A program made the position numbers and the translations under genes. Below are positions 17,170-25,520 of a DNA stretch of 64,000 nucleotides, piece after piece; position 1 is the first letter of the stretch; every line of letters begins with the position of its first letter. The notes beneath the pieces were generated by a model. That model did not search any database, was not told the origin of the DNA, and saw only the letters and a list, made by a program, of their open reading frames with translations. The stretch comes from Salinispora tropica CNB-440 (GTDB lineage: Bacteria; Actinomycetota; Actinomycetes; Mycobacteriales; Micromonosporaceae), in the NCBI RefSeq assembly GCF_000016425.1, contig NC_009380.1, positions 5,119,332-5,183,331 on the forward strand, given 5' to 3'.

Positions 17170-17643
17170 TCAGTGGTCACCGCCCCGGAGCTGGTCGACG
17201 GCGTGGGCGAGGATCGGTCCGAGCACGGCCAGCCCGTCGCGGGCGCCCCCGGTCGAGCCGGGGAGGTTCACCACCAGCGTCCGCCCCAGGACACCGGCGA
17301 CTCCCCGGGACAGCACCGCGGTGGGCACGCGATCCCGGCTGTACGCGCGGATGGCCTCCGCGATGCCCGGGATCTCGTGGTCGAGCAACGCCCGGGTCAC
17401 CTCCGGGGTACGGTCCGTCGGGTTGATGCCGGTGCCGCCACTGGTCACCACGACATCCACCCCCTCGGCGGCGGCGGCACTCAACGCCGCGCCAACCGGG
17501 TCGCCGTCCGGGACCACGATGGCCGGCTCGTCCACCGCGCAACCCAGCTCCCGCAGGCCGGCGACGAGCAGCGGGCCGCTGGTGTCCCGGTAGATGCCGG
17601 CGAAGGCCCGGTTGGAGGCGACGACCACCCGCGCCCGGATCAC
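17170..17643 (-). CDS. moaB: MoaB/Mog-family molybdopterin adenylyltransferase
   Basis: About 157 residues. It adenylylates molybdopterin before metal insertion. The diagnostic loop VVVTSGGTGINPTDRTPE and the later PGSTGGARDGL loop are present. The GTG at 17643 overlaps the moaC stop as GTGA, marking coupled translation, which is why the open frame eight codons longer was not used. It is part of the minus-strand moaC-moaB-moeA-moaE set. Confidence 0.9.
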   Translation of the reverse strand: MIRARVVVASNRAFAGIYRDTSGPLLVAGLRELGCAVDEPAIVVPDGDPVGAALSAAAAEGVDVVVTSGGTGINPTDRTPEVTRALLDHEIPGIAEAIRAYSRDRVPTAVLSRGVAGVLGRTLVVNLPGSTGGARDGLAVLGPILAHAVDQLRGGDH

Positions 17644-18131
17644 GGCCGGTCCTCGGGGCGGACCCACTCGCCGGTCGCTCCGCCCTCCTTGCGCAGGACT
17701 CGGACCGCGTCAACCGTGGCAGCCGGGTCGACCGCCTTGACCATGTCGACGAGGGCCAGGCCGGCGACCGCGACGGCGGTGAGCGCCTCCATCTCGACGC
17801 CGGTGCGGTCGGCCGTCCGGGCGGTCGCGGTGATCTCGACGGTGTCGTCGGTGAGGGCCAGGTCGACGGTGACCCCGTGCAGGGCGATCGGGTGGCAGAG
17901 CGGAATCAGGTCCGGGGTCCGTTTCGCGCCCATGATCCCGGCGAGTCGGCCAACGGCGAGGGCGTCTCCCTTGGGCAGACCATCGCCGCGCAGAAGGTCA
18001 ACGACCTCGCGGGTGGTGCGGAGCCGACCGGCGGCGATGGCCAGCCGGCCGGTCACCCCCTTGGCGGACACGTCGACCATGCGGGCTGCGCCTACCGCGT
18101 CAACGTGGGTGAGCTGCGCGGAATCCGTCAC
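17640..18131 (-). CDS. moaC: Cyclic pyranopterin monophosphate synthase
   Basis: Second enzyme of step 1 of cofactor synthesis; it rearranges the MoaA product to cyclic pyranopterin monophosphate. About 163 residues. Family motifs: MVDVSAKGVTGRLA, AKRTPDLIPLCHPIALHGV, and GVEMEALTAVAVAGLALVDMVKAVD with the catalytic lysine in DMVKA. The GTG at 18131 opens VTDSAQLTHVDAVGAARMVDV. It is first in the minus-strand operon and divergent from the glycosyltransferase at 18322. Confidence 0.93.
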   Translation of the reverse strand: MTDSAQLTHVDAVGAARMVDVSAKGVTGRLAIAAGRLRTTREVVDLLRGDGLPKGDALAVGRLAGIMGAKRTPDLIPLCHPIALHGVTVDLALTDDTVEITATARTADRTGVEMEALTAVAVAGLALVDMVKAVDPAATVDAVRVLRKEGGATGEWVRPEDRP

Positions 18132-18321
18132 GGCGGCGAGTCTAGTCGCTGCTCCGCCCGGCCCGAGCCGCCGGTTGGCCGCCAGCGTCCTGCCATCGCA
18201 GAAGCCGCCCGGGGGTGGTTTCGGTACGGTCGTCCGCCTTCCCGCCGGCCGCCGGCCAGGTACCCCCGCAGTCGTTCCCAGCCCGCCTGACCCGCCGCCG
18301 TCGATCTGCAAAACTGACCGC

Positions 18322-19647
18322 GTGACCAGCGCCACTCCGACCGTGCGCCGTGGGTGGCCCGCCCTGGACCACGCTGCCGGTGGTCTCGCCGTCGACCTGG
18401 CCCTCTATGGTGCCTCGGCCGGATTCGCCGCAGCCACCACGCTGACCTCCACCCTCGCCCCGCACCGCGCGTGGGGCAGCGTCGCCACCGCCGGCTACCT
18501 CGTCGCCGCCGTCGCCGCCACCGCCCAGCTTCTGATCTGGCGGCGCCGCCCCGGTTCCCCGCTGACCGGGCTCTCCACCCGCTGGGTGGTCGCCGGGCTC
18601 GCCGCCGCCACCACCGTCCTGCTGCCGGTGCTCTGGCAGAGCACCGAACGGGCCTTCGGACGCACTGACCGGGCGCAGGAGGAGGTCATTGTCATTGAGG
18701 ATTCCGGGCGGCGGCTGATTGAGACCGGTACCCCCTATCTCAGCCGCGAGGCGATCGCCGCGCTCCCCACCAGCGAGCAGCTACTCGGCTACACCCCGTA
18801 CCAACCAGGCATGGCCCTGTTCGGTCTGCCCCGCGCCATCGTCGACACCGCACTGACCGACGCCCGGGTATGGTTCGCGCTCGCCACCGTCGCCATCCTC
18901 GCCCTCGCCGGGCGCACGCTCTGGCGAGCCGACGCCCGCGACCCGCACCCGCCTGGTAGCGGCATCCTGCGCGGCGTACAGGCCGCCACGATCCTGCCGG
19001 TCAGCGCGCTCACCCTCGCTACCGGCGGCGACGACCTGCCCGTTCTCGCCCTCTGCCTGCTCGCGCTCACCCTCGCCGCCGCCGGCCGGCCGGGCCGGGC
19101 CGGAGCAGCCGTTGGGTTGGCCGCCGCCCTGAAACTCTTCGCCTGGCCGGTCGTGGTGGTCTTGGCCGTCTGGGGTGCCACCCGACGGTCCGGCCGGCGG
19201 GTCCTCGCCGGCGCCCTGGGGCTTCCGGCCATCGCCCTGCTGCCCGTCCTGCTGATCGACCCCGACGCGTTGGTCGAGAACGTGCTCCGCTTCCCGCTCG
19301 GTCAAGGCCTGGTCACCAGCCCGGCCCAGTCCCCACTCCCGGGCCACCTGATCTCCACCGCGCTGCCCGCCGGACGGCTACTCACCGGCGGACTGCTGCT
19401 CGCCGTCGGGCTGGTCTTCGCCCTCCGACTCACCCGCCGCCCGCCACGTACGGCCGCCGCCGCGTCGCTCGTCTGCGGCTACGGGCTTCTCGTCGCGCTC
19501 CTGCTCATGCCCGCCAGCCGGTTCGGCTACCTGCTCTACCCCCTCGCCTTCCTGATCTGGGCCCCCGCACTCGCCCGCCGGAATCCAGCAACCCGCCACG
19601 GAGCTGCTTCGCACGGCGTACACCTGAGAGGTGACCACCTTTCGTGA
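18322..19647 (+). CDS. GT-C membrane glycosyltransferase (DUF2029/GT87-like)
   Basis: About 441 residues with ten or more hydrophobic spans. The outer loop after span 3 has EDSGRRLIETGTPYLSREA and YTPYQPGMALFGLPR, comparable to the acceptor/donor loop of GT87 proteins, and LAAALKLFAWPVVVVLAVW matches the 'KLxPxxL' span. The GTG at 18322 is chosen because the open frame before it is a shadow of moaC and moaB. The last 17 bases overlap the phosphoribosyltransferase start. It likely adds a sugar from a polyprenyl-phosphate donor outside the membrane; the substrate is unknown. Confidence 0.7.
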   Translation: MTSATPTVRRGWPALDHAAGGLAVDLALYGASAGFAAATTLTSTLAPHRAWGSVATAGYLVAAVAATAQLLIWRRRPGSPLTGLSTRWVVAGLAAATTVLLPVLWQSTERAFGRTDRAQEEVIVIEDSGRRLIETGTPYLSREAIAALPTSEQLLGYTPYQPGMALFGLPRAIVDTALTDARVWFALATVAILALAGRTLWRADARDPHPPGSGILRGVQAATILPVSALTLATGGDDLPVLALCLLALTLAAAGRPGRAGAAVGLAAALKLFAWPVVVVLAVWGATRRSGRRVLAGALGLPAIALLPVLLIDPDALVENVLRFPLGQGLVTSPAQSPLPGHLISTALPAGRLLTGGLLLAVGLVFALRLTRRPPRTAAAASLVCGYGLLVALLLMPASRFGYLLYPLAFLIWAPALARRNPATRHGAASHGVHLRGDHLS

Positions 19648-20263
19648 CCGCAACGACGCGGGTCGGGCGCTCGCCGATCGGCTCACCGCGCTCATCGGCG
19701 AACCGGATGTCATCGTTCTTGGTCTGGTACGCGGCGGAGTGCCCGTCGCCGAGGTGATCGCCCGCCGGCTCGATGCCCCGCTCGACGTGATCACCGTCCG
19801 CAAGCTCGGCCTTCCCGGGGCGCCCGAGGTCGCGTTCGGTGCGATCGGTCCCGGTGGGGCGCAGGTGCTCAACGAACGGATGGCCAGCCGGCTCAGCCCG
19901 GCGGAAGTCGCCGACGTGGACCGCCAGGAACGGGCCGAGCTGGATCGCCGGGAACGGCTATACCGGGCCGACCGCCCACCACTGGACCTCACCGACCGCA
20001 CCGCCCTGATCGTTGACGACGGCCTCGCTACGGGCGCCACCGCCCGCGCCGCGGTCCAGGTCGCCCGCCACCTCGGTGCCCGCCGGGTGGTGGCGGCGGC
20101 CCCGGTCGGCTCACAGGAGGCGTACGAGCTACTCTCCGCCGAGGCCGACCAGGTTGTCTGCCCGCAGCACCCGACCGACTTCACCGCGGTCAGCGCCTAC
20201 TACGACGACTTCCACGAGGTCTCCGACGACGAGGTGACCGCCATGTTGACCGCGACCGCTTAG
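19631..20263 (+). CDS. Phosphoribosyltransferase domain protein
   Basis: About 210 residues of the type-I PRTase fold. VLGLVRGGVPVAEVIARRL is the N-terminal dipeptide loop, and ALIVDDGLATGATARAAV is the PRPP-binding motif. Stand-alone proteins of this type in actinobacteria lack an assigned base substrate. The GTG at 19631 follows GAGAG and lies inside the glycosyltransferase 3' end, suggesting co-transcription. The tail FTAVSAYYDDFHEVSDDEV is typical of the subgroup. Confidence 0.85.
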   Translation: MTTFRDRNDAGRALADRLTALIGEPDVIVLGLVRGGVPVAEVIARRLDAPLDVITVRKLGLPGAPEVAFGAIGPGGAQVLNERMASRLSPAEVADVDRQERAELDRRERLYRADRPPLDLTDRTALIVDDGLATGATARAAVQVARHLGARRVVAAAPVGSQEAYELLSAEADQVVCPQHPTDFTAVSAYYDDFHEVSDDEVTAMLTATA

Positions 20264-20285
20264 GTCAACCAGGTACGGTCGGATG

Positions 20286-20654
20286 ATGAGCCTCACCTGT
20301 CCCAAGTGTCACGGCGAGATGCGCCAGTACGAACGCAGTGGCGTCGTCATCGATCAGTGCAGCGAGTGCCGGGGGATCTTCCTCGACCGCGGCGAACTGG
20401 AGAAGCTGTTCGAGGCGGAGGCTAACTGGAACCGGCAGCAAGCCGCTCCGGCACCGGTCCAGCCCAGCGGGTACCCGCCCCAGCCTCCCCCGCAGCAGCC
20501 CGGCTACGGCACCGTGCCGCCGCCACCGCCGCCCACGCACGGCTACCCCCCGGCTCCGGCCCCGGCCTACGGCAGCCACGGTCAGCACTACGGCTACCAC
20601 GGGCACTACCGGCGCAAGCGGCACAAGGGTTTCCTGGGCGACCTGCTCGGCTGA
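20286..20654 (+). CDS. Zinc-ribbon (TFIIB-type) protein with Pro/Gly-rich tail
   Basis: About 122 residues. The first ~40 form a zinc ribbon, MSLTCPKCHGEMRQYERSG followed by CSECRGIFLDRGELEKL, as in the zf-TFIIB family found in small bacterial proteins. Residues ~55-105 are Pro/Gly/Tyr-rich, and the end HYRRKRHKGFLGDLLG is basic then hydrophobic. An upstream ATG (20283) would add one Met. Function unknown; possibly nucleic-acid or protein binding. Confidence 0.75.
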   Translation: MSLTCPKCHGEMRQYERSGVVIDQCSECRGIFLDRGELEKLFEAEANWNRQQAAPAPVQPSGYPPQPPPQQPGYGTVPPPPPPTHGYPPAPAPAYGSHGQHYGYHGHYRRKRHKGFLGDLLG

Positions 20655-20671
20655 AAGCCGTACGACGCGTC

Positions 20672-20708
20672 CGGAGGGCCCCACCGCGGCACCGCGGAGC
20701 GGGGTCCT
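20672..20708. terminator. GC-rich hairpin between convergent genes
   Basis: A near-symmetrical stem, GGCCCCACCGCGG against CCGCGGAGCGGGGTCC, lies between the convergent zinc-ribbon and dnaB genes. There is no clear U-run, so this is a bidirectional hairpin candidate only. Confidence 0.55.
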
Positions 20709-20737
20709 TCTGGACGCTCATCGGTCTGCCGGCTGGC

Positions 20738-22144
20738 TCACCCGATCGCCATGTCCACGAAGCGCGACAGGTGGAGCTGCGCCGCCACCGTCACCGTGTC
20801 GGTCGGTCCGTTCCGGTGCTTGGCCACGACGAAGTCCGCCTCCCCGGCCCGCGGCGACTCCTTGTCGTAGTAGTCGTCGCGGTGCAGCAGGATGACGACG
20901 TCGGCGTCCTGCTCGATGGAACCGGACTCCCGCAGGTCGGAGAGCTGGGGCCGCTTGTCCGTCCGCTGTTCGGGGCCACGGTTCAGCTGGCTGACCGCGA
21001 TGACCGGGCACTCGACCTCCTTCGCGAGGAGCTTGAGGCCACGGGACAGGTCGGCAACCTCCTGCTGCCGGCTCTCCGTACGCTTCGGCGAGGTCATCAG
21101 CTGGAGGTAGTCGACGACGATCAGCTTCAGGTCGTGTCGCTGTTTGAGGCGCCGCGCCTTGGCCCGGATCTCCATCAGGTTCATGCTCGGCGTGTCGTCC
21201 ACAAAGAGTGGCGCCTCGCTGATCTCGCCCATGCAACGGGCGAGCTTCGTCCAGTCGTCGTCGGAGAGCTGACCGCTGCGGAGCACGTGCAGGGGCACCC
21301 GGGCCTCGGCCGAGAGAAGTCGCATGACGATCTCGACCTTGCTCATCTCCAGCGAGAAGATCGCCGAAGCCTGATTGGCGCGAATCGCGGCATTCCGCGC
21401 AAAGTCCATGCTTGCCGTGGACTTCCCCAGGCCGGGCCGCCCGGCGACGATGATGAGCTGGCCGGCGTGCAGACCGTTGAGGAGGCGGTCGAGGTCGGTG
21501 AAGCCGGTGGGCACCCCGGTCATCATTCCGTTCTGGGCGCCAACTGCCTCGATCTCGTCGAGCGTGGGCTGGAGCATGTCGGCGAGGATGGCGAAGTCCT
21601 CGCTGACTCGCCGCTCGGTGACGTCGTAGACGGCCTGCTGGGCGAGATCAACGACGTCATCCACATCGCGGCTGCCGCCGGCGGCGGTACCGAACCCGAG
21701 CTGCACGATCCGGGTGCCGGCCTCGACCAGTCGCCGGAGCACGGCCCGTTCGCTGACGATCCGGGCGTAGTAGGCGGCGTTGGCCGCGGTCGGCACGCTG
21801 GCGATCAGGGTGTGCAGGTACGGTGCGCCCCCGATACGGACCAGGTCGCCGGAGTCGGCCAGGGCCGCCGCAACTGTGATCGAATCAGCGGGTTCGCCCC
21901 GGCCGTAGATCTCGAGGATCGTATCGAAGACGGTGGCGTGGACGGGTCGGTAGAAGTCGTTGCTCTTGAGAATCTCGACGACGTCGGCGATCGCGTCCTT
22001 GGAGAGGAGCATCCCGCCCAGCACACACTGCTCGGCGGCGATGTCCTGCGGTGGTGTCTTCTCGAACTGACCGTCCCGCTGCACCGGCACCGACGTCGGC
22101 CCGCCAGCACGCGGTTCGGCTGGCATCTCGTCGGCGACCGACAC
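20738..22144 (-). CDS. dnaB: Replicative DNA helicase
   Basis: Hexameric 5'-3' helicase of the replisome. 468 residues. The N-terminal DnaG-interacting domain includes PPQDIAAEQCVLGGMLLS. The RecA-like domain has Walker A IIVAGRPGLGKST (~235), IFSLEMS, LIVVDYLQLM (~344) and VIAVSQLNRGPEQR. The ATP-binding loops are contiguous, so no intein interrupts it, unlike some mycobacterial dnaB genes. It ends LSRFVDMAIG. Upstream, toward rplI, there is a gap with two perfect DnaA boxes. Confidence 0.96.
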   Translation of the reverse strand: MSVADEMPAEPRAGGPTSVPVQRDGQFEKTPPQDIAAEQCVLGGMLLSKDAIADVVEILKSNDFYRPVHATVFDTILEIYGRGEPADSITVAAALADSGDLVRIGGAPYLHTLIASVPTAANAAYYARIVSERAVLRRLVEAGTRIVQLGFGTAAGGSRDVDDVVDLAQQAVYDVTERRVSEDFAILADMLQPTLDEIEAVGAQNGMMTGVPTGFTDLDRLLNGLHAGQLIIVAGRPGLGKSTASMDFARNAAIRANQASAIFSLEMSKVEIVMRLLSAEARVPLHVLRSGQLSDDDWTKLARCMGEISEAPLFVDDTPSMNLMEIRAKARRLKQRHDLKLIVVDYLQLMTSPKRTESRQQEVADLSRGLKLLAKEVECPVIAVSQLNRGPEQRTDKRPQLSDLRESGSIEQDADVVILLHRDDYYDKESPRAGEADFVVAKHRNGPTDTVTVAAQLHLSRFVDMAIG

Positions 22145-22543
22145 GGTTCCCCCTTCACACCGTCAACACATCGTCCCAGCTCCACCGCGGAGTCACGGCG
22201 TCTCGACCCGCACGGCGATCGGGGGCCATCGTGCGGCGGGTCGGGTGGCAACCATACGGAAGACGAGGTGGGCGCCTCAACAGCAGCGGTGGACGAGTCT
22301 CGGGACAACCTGTGGACAGCAGGGGGCAGGCATGTGCGCAGCTTGTGCACAGTCTGTGGATAACTGTGGAAGGCTTCCCCTCGACACCGTCCTGAGCTGG
22401 AACGATGCCATCCACACCCTGTGGATAAAAGAAAACCGGAGCCGGCTGGCTGACCACCGGCCGCCAGGTCGGGCCCGCACCGAGATACAGGTCGGGCCCG
22501 CGCCGTACTCGACGCGGGCCCGACCTGGTGGTGCGGGTGGGTG
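22145..22543. other. Intergenic region dnaB-rplI with DnaA-box-like sites
   Basis: About 400 bases without a gene. It holds two TGTGGATAA sequences (TTATCCACA on the minus strand) at 22355-22363 and 22420-22428, and a weaker TGTGGACAG near 22311. It should contain the dnaB promoter and the end of the rpsF-rplI transcript; the GGTCGGGCCCGC and GCGGGCCCGACC arms at about 22466-22516 can pair and may be the terminator of that operon. Confidence 0.6.
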
Positions 22544-22990
22544 TCAGCCCTGAACGACGCTCAGGTCGAACGCGGCGGTCACCTCGGGGTGCAGCTTGAT
22601 CCGCACCGGGTAGGAGCCGAGCGACTTGATGTGCCCGGGCAGCTCGAGCCGGCGACGGTCCAGCGTCGGGCCACCAGCGGCCTTGACGGCCGCGACGATC
22701 TCGGCCGCGGTAACCGAACCGAAGAGCCGACCGCCCTCGCCAGCACGGGCCTTGAGGGCCACCTTCAACCCTTCGAGCTGGCCCTTGACCTCGTTGGCGT
22801 GGCCGAGGTCGCGAATCTCGCGGGCCGACCGGGCCCGCTTGATGACCGTGACCTGCTTCTCCGCACCCTTGGTCCAGGCGATCGCGAAGCCCTGCGGCAG
22901 CAGGTAGTTACGGCCGTAGCCGTTCTTGACCTCCACGATGTCCCCTGGGGCACCGAGGCCGGATACCTCCTGGGTCAGGATGATCTTCAT
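22544..22990 (-). CDS. rplI: 50S ribosomal protein L9
   Basis: 148 residues, the standard length. The N-terminal MKIILTQEVSGLGAPGDIVEVKNGYGRNYLLPQGFA is the L9 signature, followed by the long connecting helix (AREIRDLGHANEVKGQLEGL) and the C-terminal domain. It is the last gene of rpsF-ssb-rpsR-rplI. The ATG lies about 14 bases after the rpsR stop, preceded by GAGGAGGC. Confidence 0.97.
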   Translation of the reverse strand: MKIILTQEVSGLGAPGDIVEVKNGYGRNYLLPQGFAIAWTKGAEKQVTVIKRARSAREIRDLGHANEVKGQLEGLKVALKARAGEGGRLFGSVTAAEIVAAVKAAGGPTLDRRRLELPGHIKSLGSYPVRIKLHPEVTAAFDLSVVQG

Positions 22991-23004
22991 GTCGGCGCCT
23001 CCTC

Positions 23005-23244
23005 TCAGCGAGCCGTCGCCGTGTACGGCAAGAGCGCCATCTCGCGGGCGTTCTTGACCGCGCGGGCGATCTGCCGCTGCTGCTGCGAGGTCACGCCAGT
23101 CACTCGCCGGGCACGAATCTTGCCGCGGTCGGAGATGAACTTGCGCAGCAGCGCAGTGTCCTTGTAATCGATGTACGTGATCCCGTCCTTATCAAGCGGG
23201 TTCACTTTCTTCTTCGGCTTGCGAAGTGCCGCAGCCTTGGCCAT
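23005..23244 (-). CDS. rpsR: 30S ribosomal protein S18
   Basis: 79 residues beginning MAKAAALRKPKKKVNPLDKDGITYIDYKD, with the RNA-binding core LLRKFISDRGKIRARRVTGVTSQQQRQIARAVKNARE. The ATG at 23244 is the family start; the open frame upstream is unrelated. There are no CxxC zinc-binding residues at the N-terminus, so this is the zinc-independent form. It pairs with S6 on the 30S platform. Confidence 0.97.
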   Translation of the reverse strand: MAKAAALRKPKKKVNPLDKDGITYIDYKDTALLRKFISDRGKIRARRVTGVTSQQQRQIARAVKNAREMALLPYTATAR

Positions 23245-23285
23245 TGACCTTGCTCCTGGTTTGCGATTGCGGGCGCTCGGCGCCA

Positions 23286-23795
23286 TCAGAACGGAGGCTC
23301 CTCGTCGAAGTTGCCACCACCGGACCCGCCACGCGAGGGTGCGGGAGCAGGAGCGGCCGAGGCCCACGGGTCGTCGAAGTTGCCTCCGCCGCCCTGGCCA
23401 CCACCGCCGCCAAAACCACCACCGCCCGAGCGGGACATCTTCTGCACCTTCGCCGTGGCGTAGCGCAGCGACGGGCCGATCTCGTCGACCTCCAGCTCGA
23501 TAACCGTGCGCTTCTCACCCTCGCGGGTCTCGTACGACCGCTGCCGCAGCCGACCGGACACGATCACGCGGGTGCCGCGCTGCAGCGACTCCGCGACGTG
23601 CTCGGCGGCCTGCCGCCAGACGGTGCACGAGAGGAACAACGGCTCGCCGTCCTTCCACTCGCTGGACGACTTGTCGAAGAACCGGGGCGTCGAGGCGACC
23701 CGGAACTTGGCGACCGCCGCACCGGAGGGGGTGAATCGCAACTCGGGGTCATCGGTCAGATTACCGATAACCGTGATGATGGTGTCTCCTGCCAT
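23286..23795 (-). CDS. ssb: Single-stranded DNA-binding protein
   Basis: About 169 residues. The OB fold runs over residues ~3-110 (DTIITVIGNLTDDPELRFTPSG, FLSCTVWRQAAEHVAESLQRG), a Gly-rich disordered region spans ~120-150, and the acidic tip GGGNFDEEPPF is the C-terminal peptide that recruits partner proteins. The ATG at 23795 is preceded by GAGGAG at six bases. The position between rpsF and rpsR is the conserved one for the main SSB. Confidence 0.97.
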   Translation of the reverse strand: MAGDTIITVIGNLTDDPELRFTPSGAAVAKFRVASTPRFFDKSSSEWKDGEPLFLSCTVWRQAAEHVAESLQRGTRVIVSGRLRQRSYETREGEKRTVIELEVDEIGPSLRYATAKVQKMSRSGGGGFGGGGGQGGGGNFDDPWASAAPAPAPSRGGSGGGNFDEEPPF

Positions 23796-23903
23796 GACCA
23801 TCTCCTCGCGCACTCATCGTCTCGCCGTACAGGCTTACAGAGCCGTCCGACAATGCCGACGAGGCTGATCCGGGGGTGTCGGGGTTGGGGGTCGGGGTGC
23901 GCC

Positions 23904-24194
23904 TCAGCGCACTTCCGGCCGGATAACCTTGGTACGCAGCACCGACTCGTTGAGCCGCAGCTGACGGTCCAGCTCGGCCACCGCTGCTGGCGTCGCCTGC
24001 AGGTCGATGACGGCGTAGATCCCCTCGGTCTTCTTGTCGATCTCGTACGCGAGGCGCCGGCGGCCCCACACGTCGGTCTTCTCGACCGAGCCACCCGCAG
24101 TCCGAATCACGTTCAGGTACGTGTCGAGCGACGGGGCGACGGTGCGCTCCTCAAGGCTGGAGTCGAGGATCACCATGATCTCGTAATGACGCAA
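23904..24194 (-). CDS. rpsF: 30S ribosomal protein S6
   Basis: 96 residues. MRHYEIMVILDSSLEERTVAPSLD opens the ferredoxin-like fold, and VWGRRRLAYEIDKKTEGIYAVIDLQA is the S18-contacting region. First gene of the operon; GGAGGTGAG lies about ten bases upstream of the ATG. Its 5' leader (24195-24420) includes a strong hairpin, and rpsF operons are often autoregulated by an S6:S18-binding leader RNA. Confidence 0.97.
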   Translation of the reverse strand: MRHYEIMVILDSSLEERTVAPSLDTYLNVIRTAGGSVEKTDVWGRRRLAYEIDKKTEGIYAVIDLQATPAAVAELDRQLRLNESVLRTKVIRPEVR

Positions 24195-24728
24195 GACGTG
24201 CTCACCTCCTATGGGCTAGGCGGCCACGGTCCTTCCGTGACAGGAGGTCGTGCGTCGTGGCCCACCCGGAACCGGGGGGACCCGGCCGGACGTGGACAAC
24301 CGGACCAGGATACCCGGTCCGAACGATCATGCCCGGGGCGGTGGAAGCCCCACCGGACATGGTTCACGGGGGGCCCAGCCAGGACATCGATGTCGAGGCG
24401 GGCCCCCCGTGACCAGAGACCGCGGGGCGTCGCGTCCGCATTCCTTGGGTGGGACCTGGGGAGGAACGACCACACCGATGAGGTTGGACCGGCGACACCC
24501 CGCGGGGCTTCATCATGTTGTTTCCCGACCATATACGTGCTGTGCTGGACTTGTCGGAGAATTCGGTAAATCTCTGACAATCCCCTAGTCCAAGCCCGCA
24601 GAACCGTCCATCCCACCTCGTTCAACGACCACTGATTGCTGCGGTAACGCATCTCTAACCGCTCCGGCTACGCGCGTCGCCGCACTGCGGTCGCCGCCGG
24701 TCGGTGAACTCGACGTAGGCTCCCCAGC
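24195..24728. other. Intergenic region between rpsF and nfo, with leader hairpin and inverted repeat
   Basis: 534 bases without a gene; the minus-strand open frame here is not family-like. It contains a perfect 13-base hairpin (24364-24376 with 24400-24412) inside the probable rpsF leader, and a separate 10-base inverted repeat, TTGTCGGAGA (24551-24560) with TCTCTGACAA (24571-24580, one mismatch), in a locally AT-richer stretch. The latter is a plausible operator or promoter element for either divergent gene. Confidence 0.6.
24364..24412 (-). promoter_or_regulatory. Hairpin in the rpsF operon leader
   Basis: TCACGGGGGGCCC at 24364-24376 is exactly complementary to GGGCCCCCCGTGA at 24400-24412, with a 23-base loop. 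It lies about 170-220 bases upstream of the rpsF start on the transcribed minus strand. It could be an attenuator, part of an S6:S18-responsive leader, or a structured untranslated region; I cannot align it to the known motif. Confidence 0.5.
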
Positions 24729-25520
24729 ATGCGTATCGGAGCCCACGTCGATTCGTCCGACCCACTGGCGGAGGCGACCGCACGAACCGCCGACACCGTG
24801 CAGTTCTTCCTCTCCGACCCGCAGGGCTGGAAGGCGCCGAAGCCACGAACGGACGCCGACCGGCTACGCGACGCCGAGGTGGACCTCTACGTGCACGCGC
24901 CATACGTGATCAACCTGGCCACGTTGAACAACCGCATCCGGATCCCCAGCCGCAAGCTCCTGCTGGCGCACGCCCAAGCCGCCGCCGCGGTCGGAGCCCG
25001 CGGCCTGATCGTGCACGGGGGCCACGTCAACGCGGGCGACGACCTCGCCACCGGCTTCGACAACTGGCGCAAGGCCTTCGCGTACGCAGCGGAATCCGGC
25101 GGCTTCGGCGTGCCGGTGCTGATCGAGAACACCGCCGGCGGGGCGAACGCCTGCGCCCGCCGGCTGGACGCACTCGCCCGGCTCTGGGACGCGATCGGCG
25201 ACCACGAGGTGGGGTTCTGCCTGGACACCTGCCACGCCTACGCGGGCGGTGAGGAGTTGCTCGGGCTGGTCGACCGGATCAAGGCGATCACCGGGCGGAT
25301 CGACCTGATCCACGCCAACAACTCCAAGGGCACCTTCAACTCGGGTCAGGACCGGCACGACAACCTGACCGGCGGCACGATCGACCCGGAGCAGGTGGTG
25401 GCGGTGATCCGCGCGGCGGGCGCCCCGGTGGTGGTCGAGACACCCGGCGGGGCGGGCGGCCAGGCAGCCGACATCACCTTCCTCCGGGAGCAGCTCGGCA
25501 TGCCGGCTCCGACCGCATGA
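24729..25520 (+). CDS. nfo: Endonuclease IV (AP endonuclease)
   Basis: About 263 residues, TIM-barrel metal-dependent AP endonuclease acting in base-excision repair. MRIGAHVDSS, VQFFLSDPQGW, YVHAPYVINLA, GLIVHGGHV, VLIENTAGG, GFCLDTCHAYAGG and LIHANNSKG follow the family order, with zinc ligands in the H, E, D-C-H and H-x-N segments. It starts at the ATG 24729, divergent from rpsF, and its stop overlaps the next ATG (ATGA), so the membrane glycosyltransferase is translationally coupled to it. Confidence 0.93.
   Translation: MRIGAHVDSSDPLAEATARTADTVQFFLSDPQGWKAPKPRTDADRLRDAEVDLYVHAPYVINLATLNNRIRIPSRKLLLAHAQAAAAVGARGLIVHGGHVNAGDDLATGFDNWRKAFAYAAESGGFGVPVLIENTAGGANACARRLDALARLWDAIGDHEVGFCLDTCHAYAGGEELLGLVDRIKAITGRIDLIHANNSKGTFNSGQDRHDNLTGGTIDPEQVVAVIRAAGAPVVVETPGGAGGQAADITFLREQLGMPAPTA

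Noticed and set aside
16969..18321. Long plus-strand open frame joined to the glycosyltransferase
   Set aside because: It runs antisense to moeA, moaB and moaC; composition is Arg/Pro/Gly shadow sequence and family similarity begins only at the GTG 18322.
20738..22144. Intein in dnaB
   Set aside because: The Walker A and DnaB motifs are contiguous and the protein has the normal 468-residue length.
24209..24652. 147-codon minus-strand open frame upstream of rpsF
   Set aside because: No ribosome-binding site or family-like sequence; it covers the leader hairpin and inverted repeat.
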